Shown: positions 35,392 through 46,566, numbered from the stretch's first letter. The stretch is DNA of 64,000 bases from Parvibaculum sp. (GCF_030651915.1 NZ_JAUSBV010000005.1:620001-684000), one strand, 5' to 3'. Numbers and translations: made by a program. Notes: generated from the sequence alone by a model not told the origin.

Positions 35392-36666
35392 TCAACTGGC
35401 AAATCTTGCCGCGATCCGGTCATAGGATTCAAGTCCGCCGTCCTTGCCAGCGAGCGGGCCGATGGCCGAAAGGGCCAGTTTCTTGCTGCCCAAAAGGCGA
35501 TCGGCGTAGCGGCGCACGGCGGCGGCATCGACAGCTTCGACGCGCTCGATCAGCTCGCCGATCGGCAAGACCCGACCGTGGACCGTGAACTGGCGGGCAA
35601 TCTGCTCGGCACGCGAGGATGAGCTTTCAAGCCCCATCATCAAGCCGGCCTTGATCTGGGCGCGGGCGCGGGCCACTTCATCTTCGCTCGCGTCTTCGCC
35701 GAGGCGTCCGATTTCACCCGACAGCACCGGCACCAGTTCGGCGACATCGTCCGGCGACGTGCCCGCATAGACGCCGAAGACGCCGGTGTCGGCAAAGGAC
35801 CAGGAGAAAGCGAAGATCGAATAGCAGAGACCGCGCTTCTCGCGGACCTCCTGGAACAGGCGGGACGACATGCCGCCGCCCAGCACGCCGGAAAAGACCT
35901 GGGCGGTGTAGTAATCAGGATCCGAATAGGTCGGCCCCTCGAAGGCAAGCGCCAGATGGGCCTGTTCGAGGTCCCGCTCGATCCGGCGCTCACCGCCGGC
36001 AAAGCGCGCCGGTTCCACGCCATTGGTGCCGCGGCTCGGCAAGGCGCCGAAACGCTCGCGGGCCAGCGCGACCAAAGCTCCGTGGTCAATGCCACCGGCA
36101 CCCGCCAGCACCATGCCCGGCGCCAGATAGCGCTGGCTCATATAGCCTTGCAGAGCGTCGCGGCCGAAGCCCGACACCGTGTCGATCGTGCCGAGAATCG
36201 AACGGCCAAGCGGCTGGTCCGGATAGGCGGCTTCGAGCAAATGATCGAAAACCATGTCGTCAGGCGTGTCGTGCGCCTGGCCGATTTCGGAAATGATGAC
36301 GCCGCGCTCGCGCTCGACCTCCTGCGGGTCGAAAACCGAATGCTGCAGGATGTCGGCCAGGATATCGACGGCAAGCGGCAGGTCCTGCTTCAGCACCCGG
36401 GCATAATAGGCCGTCGCTTCATGCGTCGTGTGGGCGTTGAGATAACCGCCCACCGTCTCGATTTCCTCGGCAATGGCCAGCGCCGAACGCCGCTCCGTGC
36501 CCTTGAAAGCCATATGCTCCAGCATGTGCGAGACGCCGTGTTCGGGCTTGGCCTCATGGCGCGCGCCGGTATTGACCCAGACACCGACCGACGTCGTTTC
36601 AAGATGCGGCATGCTGTCGGTGACAACGGTCAGGCCGTTTTCCAGCTTGGTCACTTCAGTGGACAT
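35392..36666 (-). CDS. M16 family zinc peptidase
   Basis: A protein of 424 aa. The inverted zinc motif HMLEHMAFKGT (HxxEH) is near residue 48, with the distal Glu in EVERERGVIISEI. Members are related to the beta subunit of mitochondrial processing peptidase and act alone or as dimers on unfolded peptides. It lies 19 bp downstream of thrC, an arrangement common in alphaproteobacteria. There is no signal peptide, so it is likely cytoplasmic. Confidence 0.94.
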   Translation of the reverse strand: MSTEVTKLENGLTVVTDSMPHLETTSVGVWVNTGARHEAKPEHGVSHMLEHMAFKGTERRSALAIAEEIETVGGYLNAHTTHEATAYYARVLKQDLPLAVDILADILQHSVFDPQEVERERGVIISEIGQAHDTPDDMVFDHLLEAAYPDQPLGRSILGTIDTVSGFGRDALQGYMSQRYLAPGMVLAGAGGIDHGALVALARERFGALPSRGTNGVEPARFAGGERRIERDLEQAHLALAFEGPTYSDPDYYTAQVFSGVLGGGMSSRLFQEVREKRGLCYSIFAFSWSFADTGVFGVYAGTSPDDVAELVPVLSGEIGRLGEDASEDEVARARAQIKAGLMMGLESSSSRAEQIARQFTVHGRVLPIGELIERVEAVDAAAVRRYADRLLGSKKLALSAIGPLAGKDGGLESYDRIAARFAS

Positions 36667-36685
36667 GGGCGGACTCCTTCAGCGG

Positions 36686-38092
36686 TTACGCAGTAACGGA
36701 GCGGGCGCGTTCGCGGATGAACGCTTCGACCGCATTGATATCGTTGGGCAGCACCGACAGGCGCTCTTCCCGTGTGAACAGGTCGGCCATGGCCGGCGGC
36801 AGCGCCGGGCGAATGCCGGACGCTGCCTCAACGGCGTCTGGAAACTTTGCCGGATGGGCGGTCGCCAGCGTCACCATCGGGGTGCCCGCATCACCGCGCA
36901 GCTTTGCCGCGACGGCAAGACCCACCGCCGTATGAGGGTCAACCAACTCCCCGGACGCCTTCAGCGTGGCGGCGATGGTTGCCAGCGTCTCCTTTTCATC
37001 GGCACGCGCGGCGCCGAACATGGCGCGGATCGCATCGAGCCTTACAGCGTCGATCTCGAACCCCCCCGATTGTGCGAGGCTCTGCATCAGGCGCGTTACT
37101 GCGGCGCCATCATGTCCATAGGCGTCGTGGATCAGGCGCTCGAAATTCGACGAGACCTGGATGTCCATGCTGGGACTAATGGTCGGCACCACAGTGCCCG
37201 TTTCGTAGCGGCCGGTTTCAAGCGCACGCGCCAGGATGTCGTTGACATTGGTCGCCACGATCAGCCGCGCCACCGGCAGGCCCATGCGGGCGGCCGCATA
37301 GCCGGCAAAAATGTCGCCGAAATTGCCGGTCGGCACCGAGTAGGCGACCGGCCGCGCAGGCGCGCCAAGCGCCACAGCGCTGGTGAAATAATAGACGATC
37401 TGGGCCATGACGCGGCCCCAATTGATCGAATTGACGCCCGCCAGCGAAACCTCGTCGCGGAAGCGATGGTCGTTGAACATCGCCTTGACCAAGGCCTGGC
37501 AGTCGTCGAACGAACCTTCGATGGCGATGTTGTGGACATTGGCGTCGAGCACGGTCGTCATCTGGCGGCGCTGCACCTCGGAGACGCGGCCCTTGGGATG
37601 CAGGATGAAGATGTCGGTGGTGTCGCGGCCCTTGAAGGCTTCGATGGCGGCCGAGCCCGTATCGCCGGATGTGGCGCCGACAACGGTGATGCGCCGGCCG
37701 CGTGCCGCCAGCACATGATCGAACAGACGCGCGAGAATCTGCATCGCGACATCCTTGAATGCCAGTGTGGGCCCGTGGAACAACTCAAGCAGCCAGTCGC
37801 CGGGTCCAATTTGCACCAGCGGCACAATTGACCGGTGATGGAAGCTCGCATAGGCCTCCGCGAGCATGTCCTGAAGCGCCTTGTCGTCGATCGAGGGGCC
37901 GATATAGGGCCGCATGACGCGGAAGGCGACCTCCTCGTAGGGCAAACCGGCAAAGGCCCTGATCTTGCGTTCACTCAGTTGCGGCCATTCCGCCGGCACA
38001 TAAAGGCCGCCGTCGCGGGCAAGCCCGGCGAGCAAAGCATCCTCGAAATCAAGCTCCGGAGCGGCGCCCCGCGTGCTGACGTACTTCACCAT
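36686..38092 (-). CDS. thrC: threonine synthase
   Basis: Converts O-phosphohomoserine to threonine with PLP. The protein has 468 aa; the PLP lysine is in GPTLAFKDVAMQIL, the phosphate-binding loop is VGATSGDTGSAAIEA, and YFTSAVALG and VPTGNFGDIFAGY follow. ATG 38092 is the family start MVKYVSTRG; the open frame continues upstream without support. It pairs functionally with thrB at 20.3 kb. Confidence 0.96.
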   Translation of the reverse strand: MVKYVSTRGAAPELDFEDALLAGLARDGGLYVPAEWPQLSERKIRAFAGLPYEEVAFRVMRPYIGPSIDDKALQDMLAEAYASFHHRSIVPLVQIGPGDWLLELFHGPTLAFKDVAMQILARLFDHVLAARGRRITVVGATSGDTGSAAIEAFKGRDTTDIFILHPKGRVSEVQRRQMTTVLDANVHNIAIEGSFDDCQALVKAMFNDHRFRDEVSLAGVNSINWGRVMAQIVYYFTSAVALGAPARPVAYSVPTGNFGDIFAGYAAARMGLPVARLIVATNVNDILARALETGRYETGTVVPTISPSMDIQVSSNFERLIHDAYGHDGAAVTRLMQSLAQSGGFEIDAVRLDAIRAMFGAARADEKETLATIAATLKASGELVDPHTAVGLAVAAKLRGDAGTPMVTLATAHPAKFPDAVEAASGIRPALPPAMADLFTREERLSVLPNDINAVEAFIRERARSVTA

Positions 38093-38205
38093 AATCTCCT
38101 GGGGTGCCAGCGCGAAAGAGGCTCGCGGGCCGGTTGGGGCTACCCTATCCGGCCCCGGCGCGGGAGGCAATTGCCCAGAACGGGGAGCGACGAAATTGCC
38201 CTGGA

Positions 38206-38949
38206 TTAACCTTTCGGGCGACCAAATCGGCCCTGAGACCTGTGATAAATCAAATAGATAGCGATCAAAGCCGCCGCCAGGCCAAACCACGTCAGGGCAT
38301 AGTCGAGATGGTTGTTGGGCAGGTCGACACGGGTTCGGCCGGCCCTGGGCCATGGCCCGCCCATGGGGTCCGGCTCGGCCTCAACGATGAAGGGGGCGAC
38401 GGGTCCGAGGCCAAGCTGCATGCCCATCATGACCGGGTCGCGCACCATCCAGACGTTGCGCGCTGGATCGTCGGCACCGTCGAAGGTTCCGCGCGGACGC
38501 GGCGTGCGCAGGATGCCTACAAGGCTGACCTCTCCCTCGCTGGGCCTCTCCCCGCGCGCTTCCGGCGCCTTCATTGCCACTGGGACAAAACCGCGATCGA
38601 CCAGAACGATGGAACCTGCATCGTTCGCCAAGACAAGCGGCGTTATGACCGCATAGCCCGGGGCACCCGTCTCATCTTGCGTGAAATAGTACAACTCGTG
38701 CTCGTGCAGAAAGTGCCCGGTCAGCGCCACACGCACATATTCGAGCGCGGCCGCGTCAAGCGCAGTCCAACTTTCAGGACCGGGTATCGCCACCGGATCG
38801 GCCGCCATGCGCTCGGTCATGTTCGCGATCAGATCGCCTTTCCATTCAAGGCGGTCAATCTGCCAGAAGCCCAGACCCAGCAGGACAGGCAGCATCGCGG
38901 ACGTGAGCAGTGTCGGCCAGAGCAATGGCCGGAAGTAATGGTTTACCAT
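38206..38949 (-). CDS. SURF1 family cytochrome oxidase assembly protein
   Basis: A protein of 247 aa with two membrane helices, one at each end (LLTSAMLPVLLGLGFWQIDR near 15 and LTWFGLAAALIAIYLIYH near 225), and the periplasmic SURF1 blocks GFWQIDRLEWK and VLVDRGFVP. It helps insert heme a into subunit I. ATG 38949 is the family start; the DUF983 gene ends 4 bp upstream. Confidence 0.93.
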   Translation of the reverse strand: MVNHYFRPLLWPTLLTSAMLPVLLGLGFWQIDRLEWKGDLIANMTERMAADPVAIPGPESWTALDAAALEYVRVALTGHFLHEHELYYFTQDETGAPGYAVITPLVLANDAGSIVLVDRGFVPVAMKAPEARGERPSEGEVSLVGILRTPRPRGTFDGADDPARNVWMVRDPVMMGMQLGLGPVAPFIVEAEPDPMGGPWPRAGRTRVDLPNNHLDYALTWFGLAAALIAIYLIYHRSQGRFGRPKG

Positions 38950-38953
38950 CGCC

Positions 38954-39340
38954 CTACTCCCGCCCGTCGCATTCCAGCCGCCCTTCACTTGCCCTGTGAC
39001 GAAACTGCTGTGCAATCAGCCAGCCTTTGAGGGGCCGCAGCAGGACAAGCGGCAACAGGATGGTCAGCGGCAGCCACAGCGCGGCATGAACCCAATAAGG
39101 TGGCGACCAAGTGACCTCGACCCACAGTACCAGCCCGACAATGACAAAGCCGGCAATCATCATGATGAAGACCGCAGGTCCGTCGCCGGCATCGGCGAAG
39201 CCGTAGTCGAGGCCACATCCCGGGCAAGCCGGCGCCAGCGTCAGGAAGCCGTCATAGAGCTTCCCCTTGCCGCAGCGCGGGCAGCAGGATTTGAGCGCCA
39301 CCTGCATGGAGGAAGGAATTGCATGGCTCTCGGCGTTCAT
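38954..39340 (-). CDS. DUF983 membrane protein
   Basis: A protein of 128 aa. The N-terminal zinc-ribbon CCPRCGKGKLYDG and CPGCGLDYGF gives four Cys. Two membrane helices follow (FIMMIAGFVIVGLVLWVEV and WLPLTILLPLVLLRPL). The family is found in oxidase clusters of alphaproteobacteria and is thought to assist assembly. It lies between ctaE and SURF1 and is probably cotranscribed. Confidence 0.92.
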   Translation of the reverse strand: MNAESHAIPSSMQVALKSCCPRCGKGKLYDGFLTLAPACPGCGLDYGFADAGDGPAVFIMMIAGFVIVGLVLWVEVTWSPPYWVHAALWLPLTILLPLVLLRPLKGWLIAQQFRHRASEGRLECDGRE

Positions 39341-39363
39341 CGATGCCTCCGACTAAAACGAAA

Positions 39364-39390
39364 GGGCGGCCGCGCTCTCGCCGGCCGCCC
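39364..39390 (-). terminator. possible terminator or attenuator after ctaE
   Basis: GGGCGGCC (39364-39371) pairs with GGCCGCCC (39383-39390). On the minus strand TTTCGTTTT follows. It lies between ctaE and the DUF983 gene and may lower read-through into the assembly genes. Confidence 0.6.
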
Positions 39391-39419
39391 CCTTTTGTGC
39401 CCCGCAGGCAGGCCTGCGA

Positions 39420-40256
39420 TCAGTGATAGACCGCACCCACCGACGCCCAGACGTAGATGGCGAAGAACAGGAACAGCCAGACCACGTCAACGAAATGCCA
39501 GTACCAGGCCGCCGCTTCGAAGCCGAAATGCTGCTTCGAGGTAAAGTGCCCCTTCATCGCGCGCACGAGACATACGATCAGGAAAATCGTACCAACGATG
39601 ACATGGAAGCCGTGGAAGCCGGTCGCCATGAAAAAGGTCGAACCGTAGATGCTGCCGGCGAAAGAGAACGCCGCATGCTGGTATTCGTAAGCTTGAACCG
39701 CCGTGAAGAGCAGGCCAAGCACCACTGTCAGCGCTAGACCTTGTACGAGACCCTTGCGGTCGTCATGCAAAAGCGCGTGATGCGCCCAAGTGACCGTCGT
39801 GCCCGAGGTCAGCAGGATCAGCGTGTTGATCAGCGGAAGGTGCCAAGGATCGAAGACTTCGACGCCCTGGGGCGGCCAATGACCGCCGGTGAATTCCACG
39901 CGCGCCGCCTGAATCTCTTCGCCGGCGAACAGGCTCGCATCGAAGAAGGCCCAGAACCAGGCGACGAAGAACATCACTTCGGAAGCGATGAAGAGGATCA
40001 TGCCGTAGCGCAAATGAAGCTGCACCACCGGCGTGTGGTCGCCCTTGTGCGCTTCGCGGACGACGTCGCGCCACCAGCCGAACATCGTGTAGGCGACGAT
40101 GGCGAAACCGACCAACATCAGCCAGGACGACATGTATTCATGCATCCACATGACGGCGCCGATGGCCAGAATAAACGCGCCGGTCGCGCCGACGATCGGC
40201 CAGGCGCTCGGATCAACCAGATGATAGTCGTGATGTTTGGCGTGAGCGTCAGCCAT
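39420..40256 (-). CDS. ctaE: cytochrome c oxidase subunit III
   Basis: A core subunit of the aa3 oxidase, 278 aa with seven membrane helices. Conserved blocks: [11 protein letters not shown] start, [15 protein letters not shown], and [14 protein letters not shown] with [18 protein letters not shown] at the end. ATG 40256 gives [11 protein letters not shown]; the frame is open 10 codons further. Confidence 0.96.
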   Translation of the reverse strand: MADAHAKHHDYHLVDPSAWPIVGATGAFILAIGAVMWMHEYMSSWLMLVGFAIVAYTMFGWWRDVVREAHKGDHTPVVQLHLRYGMILFIASEVMFFVAWFWAFFDASLFAGEEIQAARVEFTGGHWPPQGVEVFDPWHLPLINTLILLTSGTTVTWAHHALLHDDRKGLVQGLALTVVLGLLFTAVQAYEYQHAAFSFAGSIYGSTFFMATGFHGFHVIVGTIFLIVCLVRAMKGHFTSKQHFGFEAAAWYWHFVDVVWLFLFFAIYVWASVGAVYH

Positions 40257-40356
40257 GTCCCCGTCTCTCCAATTCGCGGGCCGCACGTGCGCCGCCCGAT
40301 CAGTCTATCCCAATTTGTCGGCGCAGCCAGTACGCGCCGGAAGCCCGGGCGAACCG

Positions 40357-40539
40357 CTAAAACGTACGGTTCGCCACATTGCCTCCAAGTTTCACAATCG
40401 TCACAACGAAGAAGAGGACCATCAGCGCGCCCAGTGTCCAGGCAATCGCCAGATTGCGTTGGCGGCGGCGCTTCAGCTGCTCTTCCGTCCAGACTGGCGC
40501 CAATATCTCATGGCGCTTGCTTTCGTCCTGCTCGGTCAT
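40357..40539 (-). CDS. CoxF-like small membrane protein of the oxidase cluster
   Basis: A protein of 60 aa. The charged N terminus (EEQLKRRRQRNLAIA) is followed by one membrane helix (WTLGALMVLFFVVTIVKLGG). Such a protein follows ctaB in many alphaproteobacteria. ATG 40539 has GAGGACA upstream. It lies 7 bp after ctaB. In most relatives ctaG (Cox11) would come next; here only 100 bp separate it from ctaE. Confidence 0.85.
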   Translation of the reverse strand: MTEQDESKRHEILAPVWTEEQLKRRRQRNLAIAWTLGALMVLFFVVTIVKLGGNVANRTF

Positions 40540-40546
40540 CTTGTCC

Positions 40547-41506
40547 TCATGACAGTGACAGCGGGCCCATGGGGGCAACGCCGAGCATCTTCTCGGCCAG
40601 CAACAGCGAGAAGACAAGGAACAGGTACAGGATCGAATAGGCAAACAGGCGCTTGGCCGCCATGTCCTGCGCCGCCCCGGCGCGACTCCGCCAGACACCA
40701 ATGGCAAACCACAGGAAGCCTGCGCCCAGAACCGCGGTCGCGACTGCATAGAGCCAGCCGGCAAAGCCCAGCGCCGCCGGCAGCAGCGTCAAAGGCACCA
40801 GCAGCAACGAATAAATCAGAATCTGCCGGCGCGTCTCGGCCTCGCCGGCAACAACCGGTAACATCGGCACGCCGACCTTTTCGTAGTCGCCGCGGCGGTA
40901 AAGTGCCAACGCCCAGAAATGCGGCGGCGTCCACATGAAGATGATCAGGAAGAGTACGATCGGTTCGATCGACACCGAGCCGGTCACCGCTGCCCAGCCA
41001 ATCATCGGGGGGAAAGCGCCGGCGGCGCCGCCAATCACGATGTTCTGCGGCGTACGGCGCTTCAGCCACATCGTGTAAACCACCAGATAGAAGAAGATGG
41101 TGAAAGCGAGCAGCGACGCTGCCACCCAGTTCACCAGCACCCCCATTGTCATCACCGAGAAGACCGAAAGAATCGAACCGAAGGCGGCCGCCTCACCCGG
41201 AGTCACGCGGCCTCGCGGAATGGGTCGGTCCGCCGTGCGCGCCATCTTCGCGTCGATATCCGCGTCGTACCACATGTTGAGCGCGCCCGACGCACCGGCG
41301 CCGACCGCAATGCAGAGCAACGCCGTGAAGGCGATCACCGGGTGGATGCCGCCCGGTGCGACAGCAAGGCCGACAAGCGCCGTGAAGATCACCAGCGACA
41401 TGACGCGCGGCTTCAGCAGTTCGAAAAAATCACGGGCCGATCCCATGCCCCCGTCGGACATGGCACGGGCGTCGAACTCTTCCTTGCTGATCGCTCTATT
41501 CGACAT
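40547..41506 (-). CDS. ctaB: protoheme IX farnesyltransferase (heme O synthase)
   Basis: Adds farnesyl to heme b to give heme o, the precursor of heme a. The protein has 319 aa with about nine membrane helices. The Mg-diphosphate motif is in [20 protein letters not shown] (D-x3-D). A later aspartate loop is replaced by the usual short cytosolic loop. The start at ATG 41506 adds a 15-residue polar lead before MSDGGMGS. Confidence 0.95.
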   Translation of the reverse strand: MSNRAISKEEFDARAMSDGGMGSARDFFELLKPRVMSLVIFTALVGLAVAPGGIHPVIAFTALLCIAVGAGASGALNMWYDADIDAKMARTADRPIPRGRVTPGEAAAFGSILSVFSVMTMGVLVNWVAASLLAFTIFFYLVVYTMWLKRRTPQNIVIGGAAGAFPPMIGWAAVTGSVSIEPIVLFLIIFMWTPPHFWALALYRRGDYEKVGVPMLPVVAGEAETRRQILIYSLLLVPLTLLPAALGFAGWLYAVATAVLGAGFLWFAIGVWRSRAGAAQDMAAKRLFAYSILYLFLVFSLLLAEKMLGVAPMGPLSLS

Positions 41507-41593
41507 AAGCCGTCGATACCTTCATGTCCCGGTCGGGCCGGGTGTCCGTCTCGAAAGGAAAGCTCCGGCCGATCAACCCGGCCGGAGCATTGA

Positions 41594-43234
<1,641 letters not shown>

Positions 43235-43260
43235 TTAACTTGACCGTCGACGGAACGCGC

Positions 43261-44112
43261 TCAGCGCGCGCCCGCCGCTGGAGCTTGAGCCAGTTTCACT
43301 TTTCCGTCGCCGCCAAGCGCCGCCTGCTGCTCTTGCGCGACCCATTCCTCGAACTCTTCTTTGGATACGACCTTGACGCTGATCGGCATAAAGGCGTGCC
43401 GTGTGCCGCAAAGCTCCGAGCACTGGCCATAGAACATGCCGGTACGCTCGGCGCGGAACCATGTCTCATTGAGGCGGCCGGGGATCGCGTCGATCTTGAT
43501 GCCAAAGGACGGCACCGCGAAGGCGTGGATCACGTCGGAAGCCGTGACGATGACGCGCACCGTCGTGTCGACGGGCACAACCAGATCGTAATCGGCCGCC
43601 AGCAGGCGCGGCTGGCCCGGCTGCAATTGATCGTCCGGGATCATGTTCGAGATAATCGAGATGTCGCCGTGGTCGGGATATTCATAGCCCCAGTACCACT
43701 GATAGCCGACCGCCTTCACCGTCAGCTCGGCTTCCGGGATCACAACCTGCTTGTAGAGCAGGCGGAAGGACGGGATCGCGATGACAACGAGAATCATCAC
43801 CGGGATCACGGTCCATGCGACTTCGAGCAGCGTATTGTGGGTCGTCTTGGAGGGCGTCGGGTTGGACTTGCGATTGAAGCGCAGCACGACGATGGCCAGC
43901 AGCGCCGTCACGAAGACGACGATGATGGTGATGATCCAGAGCAGAAATGTGTGGAAAGCGATCAGATCGTCCATAACCGGCGTGGCCGATGCCTGCAAAC
44001 CGAGGCCGCCGTCATGCGGCTGGCCTGCATATGCGGCGGCAACGAAGCCGCCGTCGAAATGCCAACCCACGAGAGCGAACGCGAAGAGGCCAAAACCAAT
44101 CAGAAACCGCAT
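43261..44112 (-). CDS. ctaC: cytochrome c oxidase subunit II
   Basis: A protein of 283 aa: signal peptide, two membrane helices (about 55-75 and 95-115) and a periplasmic CuA cupredoxin domain. CuA ligands: His in DVIHAFAVPSFG and the C-x3-C-x3-H set CSELCGTRHAFM. The electron-entry aromatic patch is QWYWGYEYP. There is no C-terminal cytochrome c domain. It is first in the minus-strand oxidase operon. Confidence 0.97.
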   Translation of the reverse strand: MRFLIGFGLFAFALVGWHFDGGFVAAAYAGQPHDGGLGLQASATPVMDDLIAFHTFLLWIITIIVVFVTALLAIVVLRFNRKSNPTPSKTTHNTLLEVAWTVIPVMILVVIAIPSFRLLYKQVVIPEAELTVKAVGYQWYWGYEYPDHGDISIISNMIPDDQLQPGQPRLLAADYDLVVPVDTTVRVIVTASDVIHAFAVPSFGIKIDAIPGRLNETWFRAERTGMFYGQCSELCGTRHAFMPISVKVVSKEEFEEWVAQEQQAALGGDGKVKLAQAPAAGAR

Positions 44113-44490
44113 GCTTTTCCCCAGCTAGTCAATTCCAAGTCCGGCCCATTGTGGAGCCGTGCACCCAGGCGGCCAAATCTGGCCGTCAGAAACCATAAAC
44201 CGCCCGCCGCCGCAAGTTCCGCCATCGCCACGCCTCAGATTCCTTCGAGACGTTGATCCCCTGATAGCGTCCGGTTTTGCTGCAGGTGACCTCGCCCCAG
44301 CGCCGTTACAGACGACTCGCGGAACGAAGTATAGTCACGGTGGTGGGGGAGGCCACAACGAGCGTCGGCTTTTGCGACGTTTTGCCACAATTAAAGCACC
44401 GAATCGGGAATTGCGGAGCCCACAAGGCCGATAACGGCAATTTCCGATGTCGGGGACTTTCCCGCCGCCTGAAATGCCCTAGAGTAATGG
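44113..44490. other. 378-bp intergenic region between ctaC and the next plus-strand gene
   Basis: Divergent spacer that must hold the ctaC promoter. I see no convincing -35/-10 pair, repeat or RNA element. Frames through it (for example 44159-44434) have no coding character. Confidence 0.5.
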
Positions 44491-44931
44491 TTGGATATTG
44501 GCTATTTCGCCGTCCACCGGGATGACGACGGACCCATGCGCGACGAAGCCCTCATTCATTTCCACCTCGGTCGCCGAATTTCGGCGGGTCTTTTGCTGCC
44601 GCATAATGGCGGCGCAGCACCTGAGCTCATTTCCGAGGCGGCGCCATGGCTGGATACCCGCGATCCGGGCCGGTGTGTCGTCGGTTTCTGCGCCGCGCAT
44701 CCCGATCTGGTCGGCGATGTGGTCGGCCCGCCGCCCGCGGGCTGGCAGGAATGGCGGTTTACCGATTGGGATGCCTGGTTCGGCCGCATCAACGGCGTTT
44801 TTCTGGTCGACCTTGCGTCGCTGAAGGTGACGCAGTATCCGCTCTATAGCTGCGCGCCGCAGGTGGTGCGTTGCGACCTTACGGGCCTGCCGCGCCGCCT
44901 GGTGCCTGTCGAGGCATGGCTCGAACGCTAG
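44491..44931 (+). CDS. hypothetical protein
   Basis: A protein of 146 aa from TTG 44491, or 131 from ATG 44536. It is rich in Trp, Pro and Gly, with a clear coding signature; blocks include GFCAAHPDLVGDVVGPPPAG and WQEWRFTDWDAWFGRING. No known family or motif is recognised. No membrane segment. It lies 43 bp before tldD on the same strand, so it may share its transcript. The start is uncertain: the TTG frame has no good SD. Confidence 0.6.
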   Translation: MDIGYFAVHRDDDGPMRDEALIHFHLGRRISAGLLLPHNGGAAPELISEAAPWLDTRDPGRCVVGFCAAHPDLVGDVVGPPPAGWQEWRFTDWDAWFGRINGVFLVDLASLKVTQYPLYSCAPQVVRCDLTGLPRRLVPVEAWLER

Positions 44932-44974
44932 GCCTCGCCCCTACCCTCGTTTTCACTCAAGGAAATCCTCAGCC

Positions 44975-46411
44975 ATGAGCCGCGCTCCTTCCGACGACCT
45001 CTTTTTCAAGCGCACCGGGCTCGATCGCGGCCGCGTCGAGGGCCTTGTCGGCGAGGCGCTGAACGGGGCCGATGACGGCGAGCTCTTCATGGAGTATCGC
45101 CAATCGGAGGCGCTGGGTTTCGATGACGGCCGTCTCAAAACCGCAAGCTTCGACACGAACCAGGGCTTTGGCCTTCGTTGTGTGGCCGGTGAGGCGACCG
45201 GCTATGCCCATGCCTCCGAACTCAGCGAGGAGGCGCTGAAGCGCGCCAGCGCCGCCGTACAGGCGGTCAAGAGCGGCCATAGCGGCACGCTGGCCGACGG
45301 TCCGGCGCGCACCAACGCGCATCTCTATTCCGACGAGAACCCGCTGGGCGGCCAGAGCTTCGAGGAGAAGGCAAAGCTGCTGGCCGAGATCGACGCCTAT
45401 GCGCGCGGGCTCGACAAGCGCGTGCGGCAGGTTTCGGTTTCGATGACCGGCGAGTGGCAGGCGGTCGAGATCATCCGCGCCGGCGGAGCGACACTGCGCG
45501 ACGTGCGGCCGCTGGTGCGTCTCAACGTCGCCATCGTCGCCGGCGAGGGCGACCGGCAGGAAACGGGTTCGTGGGGCGTCGGCGGGCGCATGGGCTACGA
45601 CGTCTTTATCGATCCGCTGAAATGGCGCGGCCAGGTCGACATGGCGCTGGCACAGGCGCTGATCAATCTCGATGCGGTGCCGGCGCCGGCCGGCGAAATG
45701 GATGTGGTGCTCGGGCCGGGCTGGCCGGGCATCCTTTTGCACGAGGCGATCGGTCATGGGCTCGAAGGCGATTTCAACCGCAAGAAGACATCGGCCTTTG
45801 CCGGTCTTCTCGGTCAGCGCGTCGCCGCGCCCGGCGTGACCGTGGTCGATGACGGGACGCTGGCCGACCGGCGCGGCTCGCTGTCGATCGACGACGAAGG
45901 CACGCCGACCTCGCGCACGGTGCTGATCGAAGACGGCATTCTCAAAGGTTATATGCAGGACAGGCTCAATGCGCGCCTGATGGGGATGGCGCCGACAGGC
46001 AACGGACGGCGCGAATCCTATGCGCATCAGCCGATGCCGCGCATGACCAACACCTACATGCTGTCGGGCAATCGCGAGGCGGACGAAATTCTTTCGTCGG
46101 TGAAGAAAGGCCTTTATGCGGTTTCCTTCGGGAGCGGACAGGTCGATATCACGTCGGGCAAATTCGTCTTCACCTGCACCGAGGCCTATCTGATCGAGAA
46201 CGGCAAGATCGGCGCGCCGGTCAAGGGCGCGACGCTGATCGGCAACGGACCGGATGTGCTGACGCGCGTTTCGATGATCGGCAACGACATGAAGCTCGAT
46301 CCCGGCATCGGCACCTGCGGCAAGGTGGGACAAGGCGTGCCCGTCGGCGTCGGCCAGCCGACGCTCCGGATCGACGGGCTGACGGTCGGCGGCACGGCGC
46401 GGGCGGCGTAA
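44975..46411 (+). CDS. tldD: TldD family metallopeptidase
   Basis: Acts with PmbA (TldE) as a zinc protease on unfolded peptides, peptide-antibiotic precursors and CcdA-type antitoxins. The protein has 478 aa. The zinc motif HEAIGHGLEGD (HExxxH) is near residue 258 and the third Cys ligand is probably in FVFTCTEAYLI. pmbA is not in the window. Position beside the ctaC end of the oxidase cluster is common in alphaproteobacteria. SD AAGGAAA precedes ATG 44975. Confidence 0.95.
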   Translation: MSRAPSDDLFFKRTGLDRGRVEGLVGEALNGADDGELFMEYRQSEALGFDDGRLKTASFDTNQGFGLRCVAGEATGYAHASELSEEALKRASAAVQAVKSGHSGTLADGPARTNAHLYSDENPLGGQSFEEKAKLLAEIDAYARGLDKRVRQVSVSMTGEWQAVEIIRAGGATLRDVRPLVRLNVAIVAGEGDRQETGSWGVGGRMGYDVFIDPLKWRGQVDMALAQALINLDAVPAPAGEMDVVLGPGWPGILLHEAIGHGLEGDFNRKKTSAFAGLLGQRVAAPGVTVVDDGTLADRRGSLSIDDEGTPTSRTVLIEDGILKGYMQDRLNARLMGMAPTGNGRRESYAHQPMPRMTNTYMLSGNREADEILSSVKKGLYAVSFGSGQVDITSGKFVFTCTEAYLIENGKIGAPVKGATLIGNGPDVLTRVSMIGNDMKLDPGIGTCGKVGQGVPVGVGQPTLRIDGLTVGGTARAA

Positions 46412-46474
46412 GAGAGCAAAATAAAATATCCGCCTACGGAGCAAGGCACCATTTTTGCCTGTTTTACCCCCCCT

Positions 46475-46502
46475 CTGTCACTGAACTGTCATAAAACTGT
46501 CA
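46475..46502 (+). repeat. CTGTCA x3 repeat (11-bp period), copy 3, after tldD
   Basis: CTGTCA at 46475, 46486 and 46497, in CCCCCCTCTGTCACTG ... CTGTCATAAAACTGTCACA. It is intergenic, 63 bp after the tldD stop. The sequence from the C run through the third unit matches copy 2 closely. Confidence 0.88.
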
Positions 46503-46528
46503 CAAATGTCTTCGGAACCCTGTTCAGG

Positions 46529-46566
46529 CCGGGGATAAAACGGGGATAAATAAAACTTATCCCCGG
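46529..46566. repeat. CCGGGGATAA direct and inverted copies
   Basis: CCGGGGATAA (46529-46538) and CGGGGATAA (46541-46549) run forward and TTATCCCCGG (46557-46566) is the exact inverse of the first. The set lies 27 bp from the CTGTCA array, like the pair beside the array in mutY. The hairpin could also act as a weak terminator for the minus-strand gene ending at 46594 or for tldD. Confidence 0.7.

Noticed and set aside
44159-44434. 91-codon plus-strand frame between ctaC and the next gene
   Set aside because: Pro/Arg/Gly-rich translation, no SD, no family pattern; treated as spacer.
46529-46566. Origin of replication with DnaA boxes
   Set aside because: TTATCCCCGG matches only part of the DnaA consensus, there is no AT-rich unwinding region, and no dnaA, hemE or parAB genes are near.
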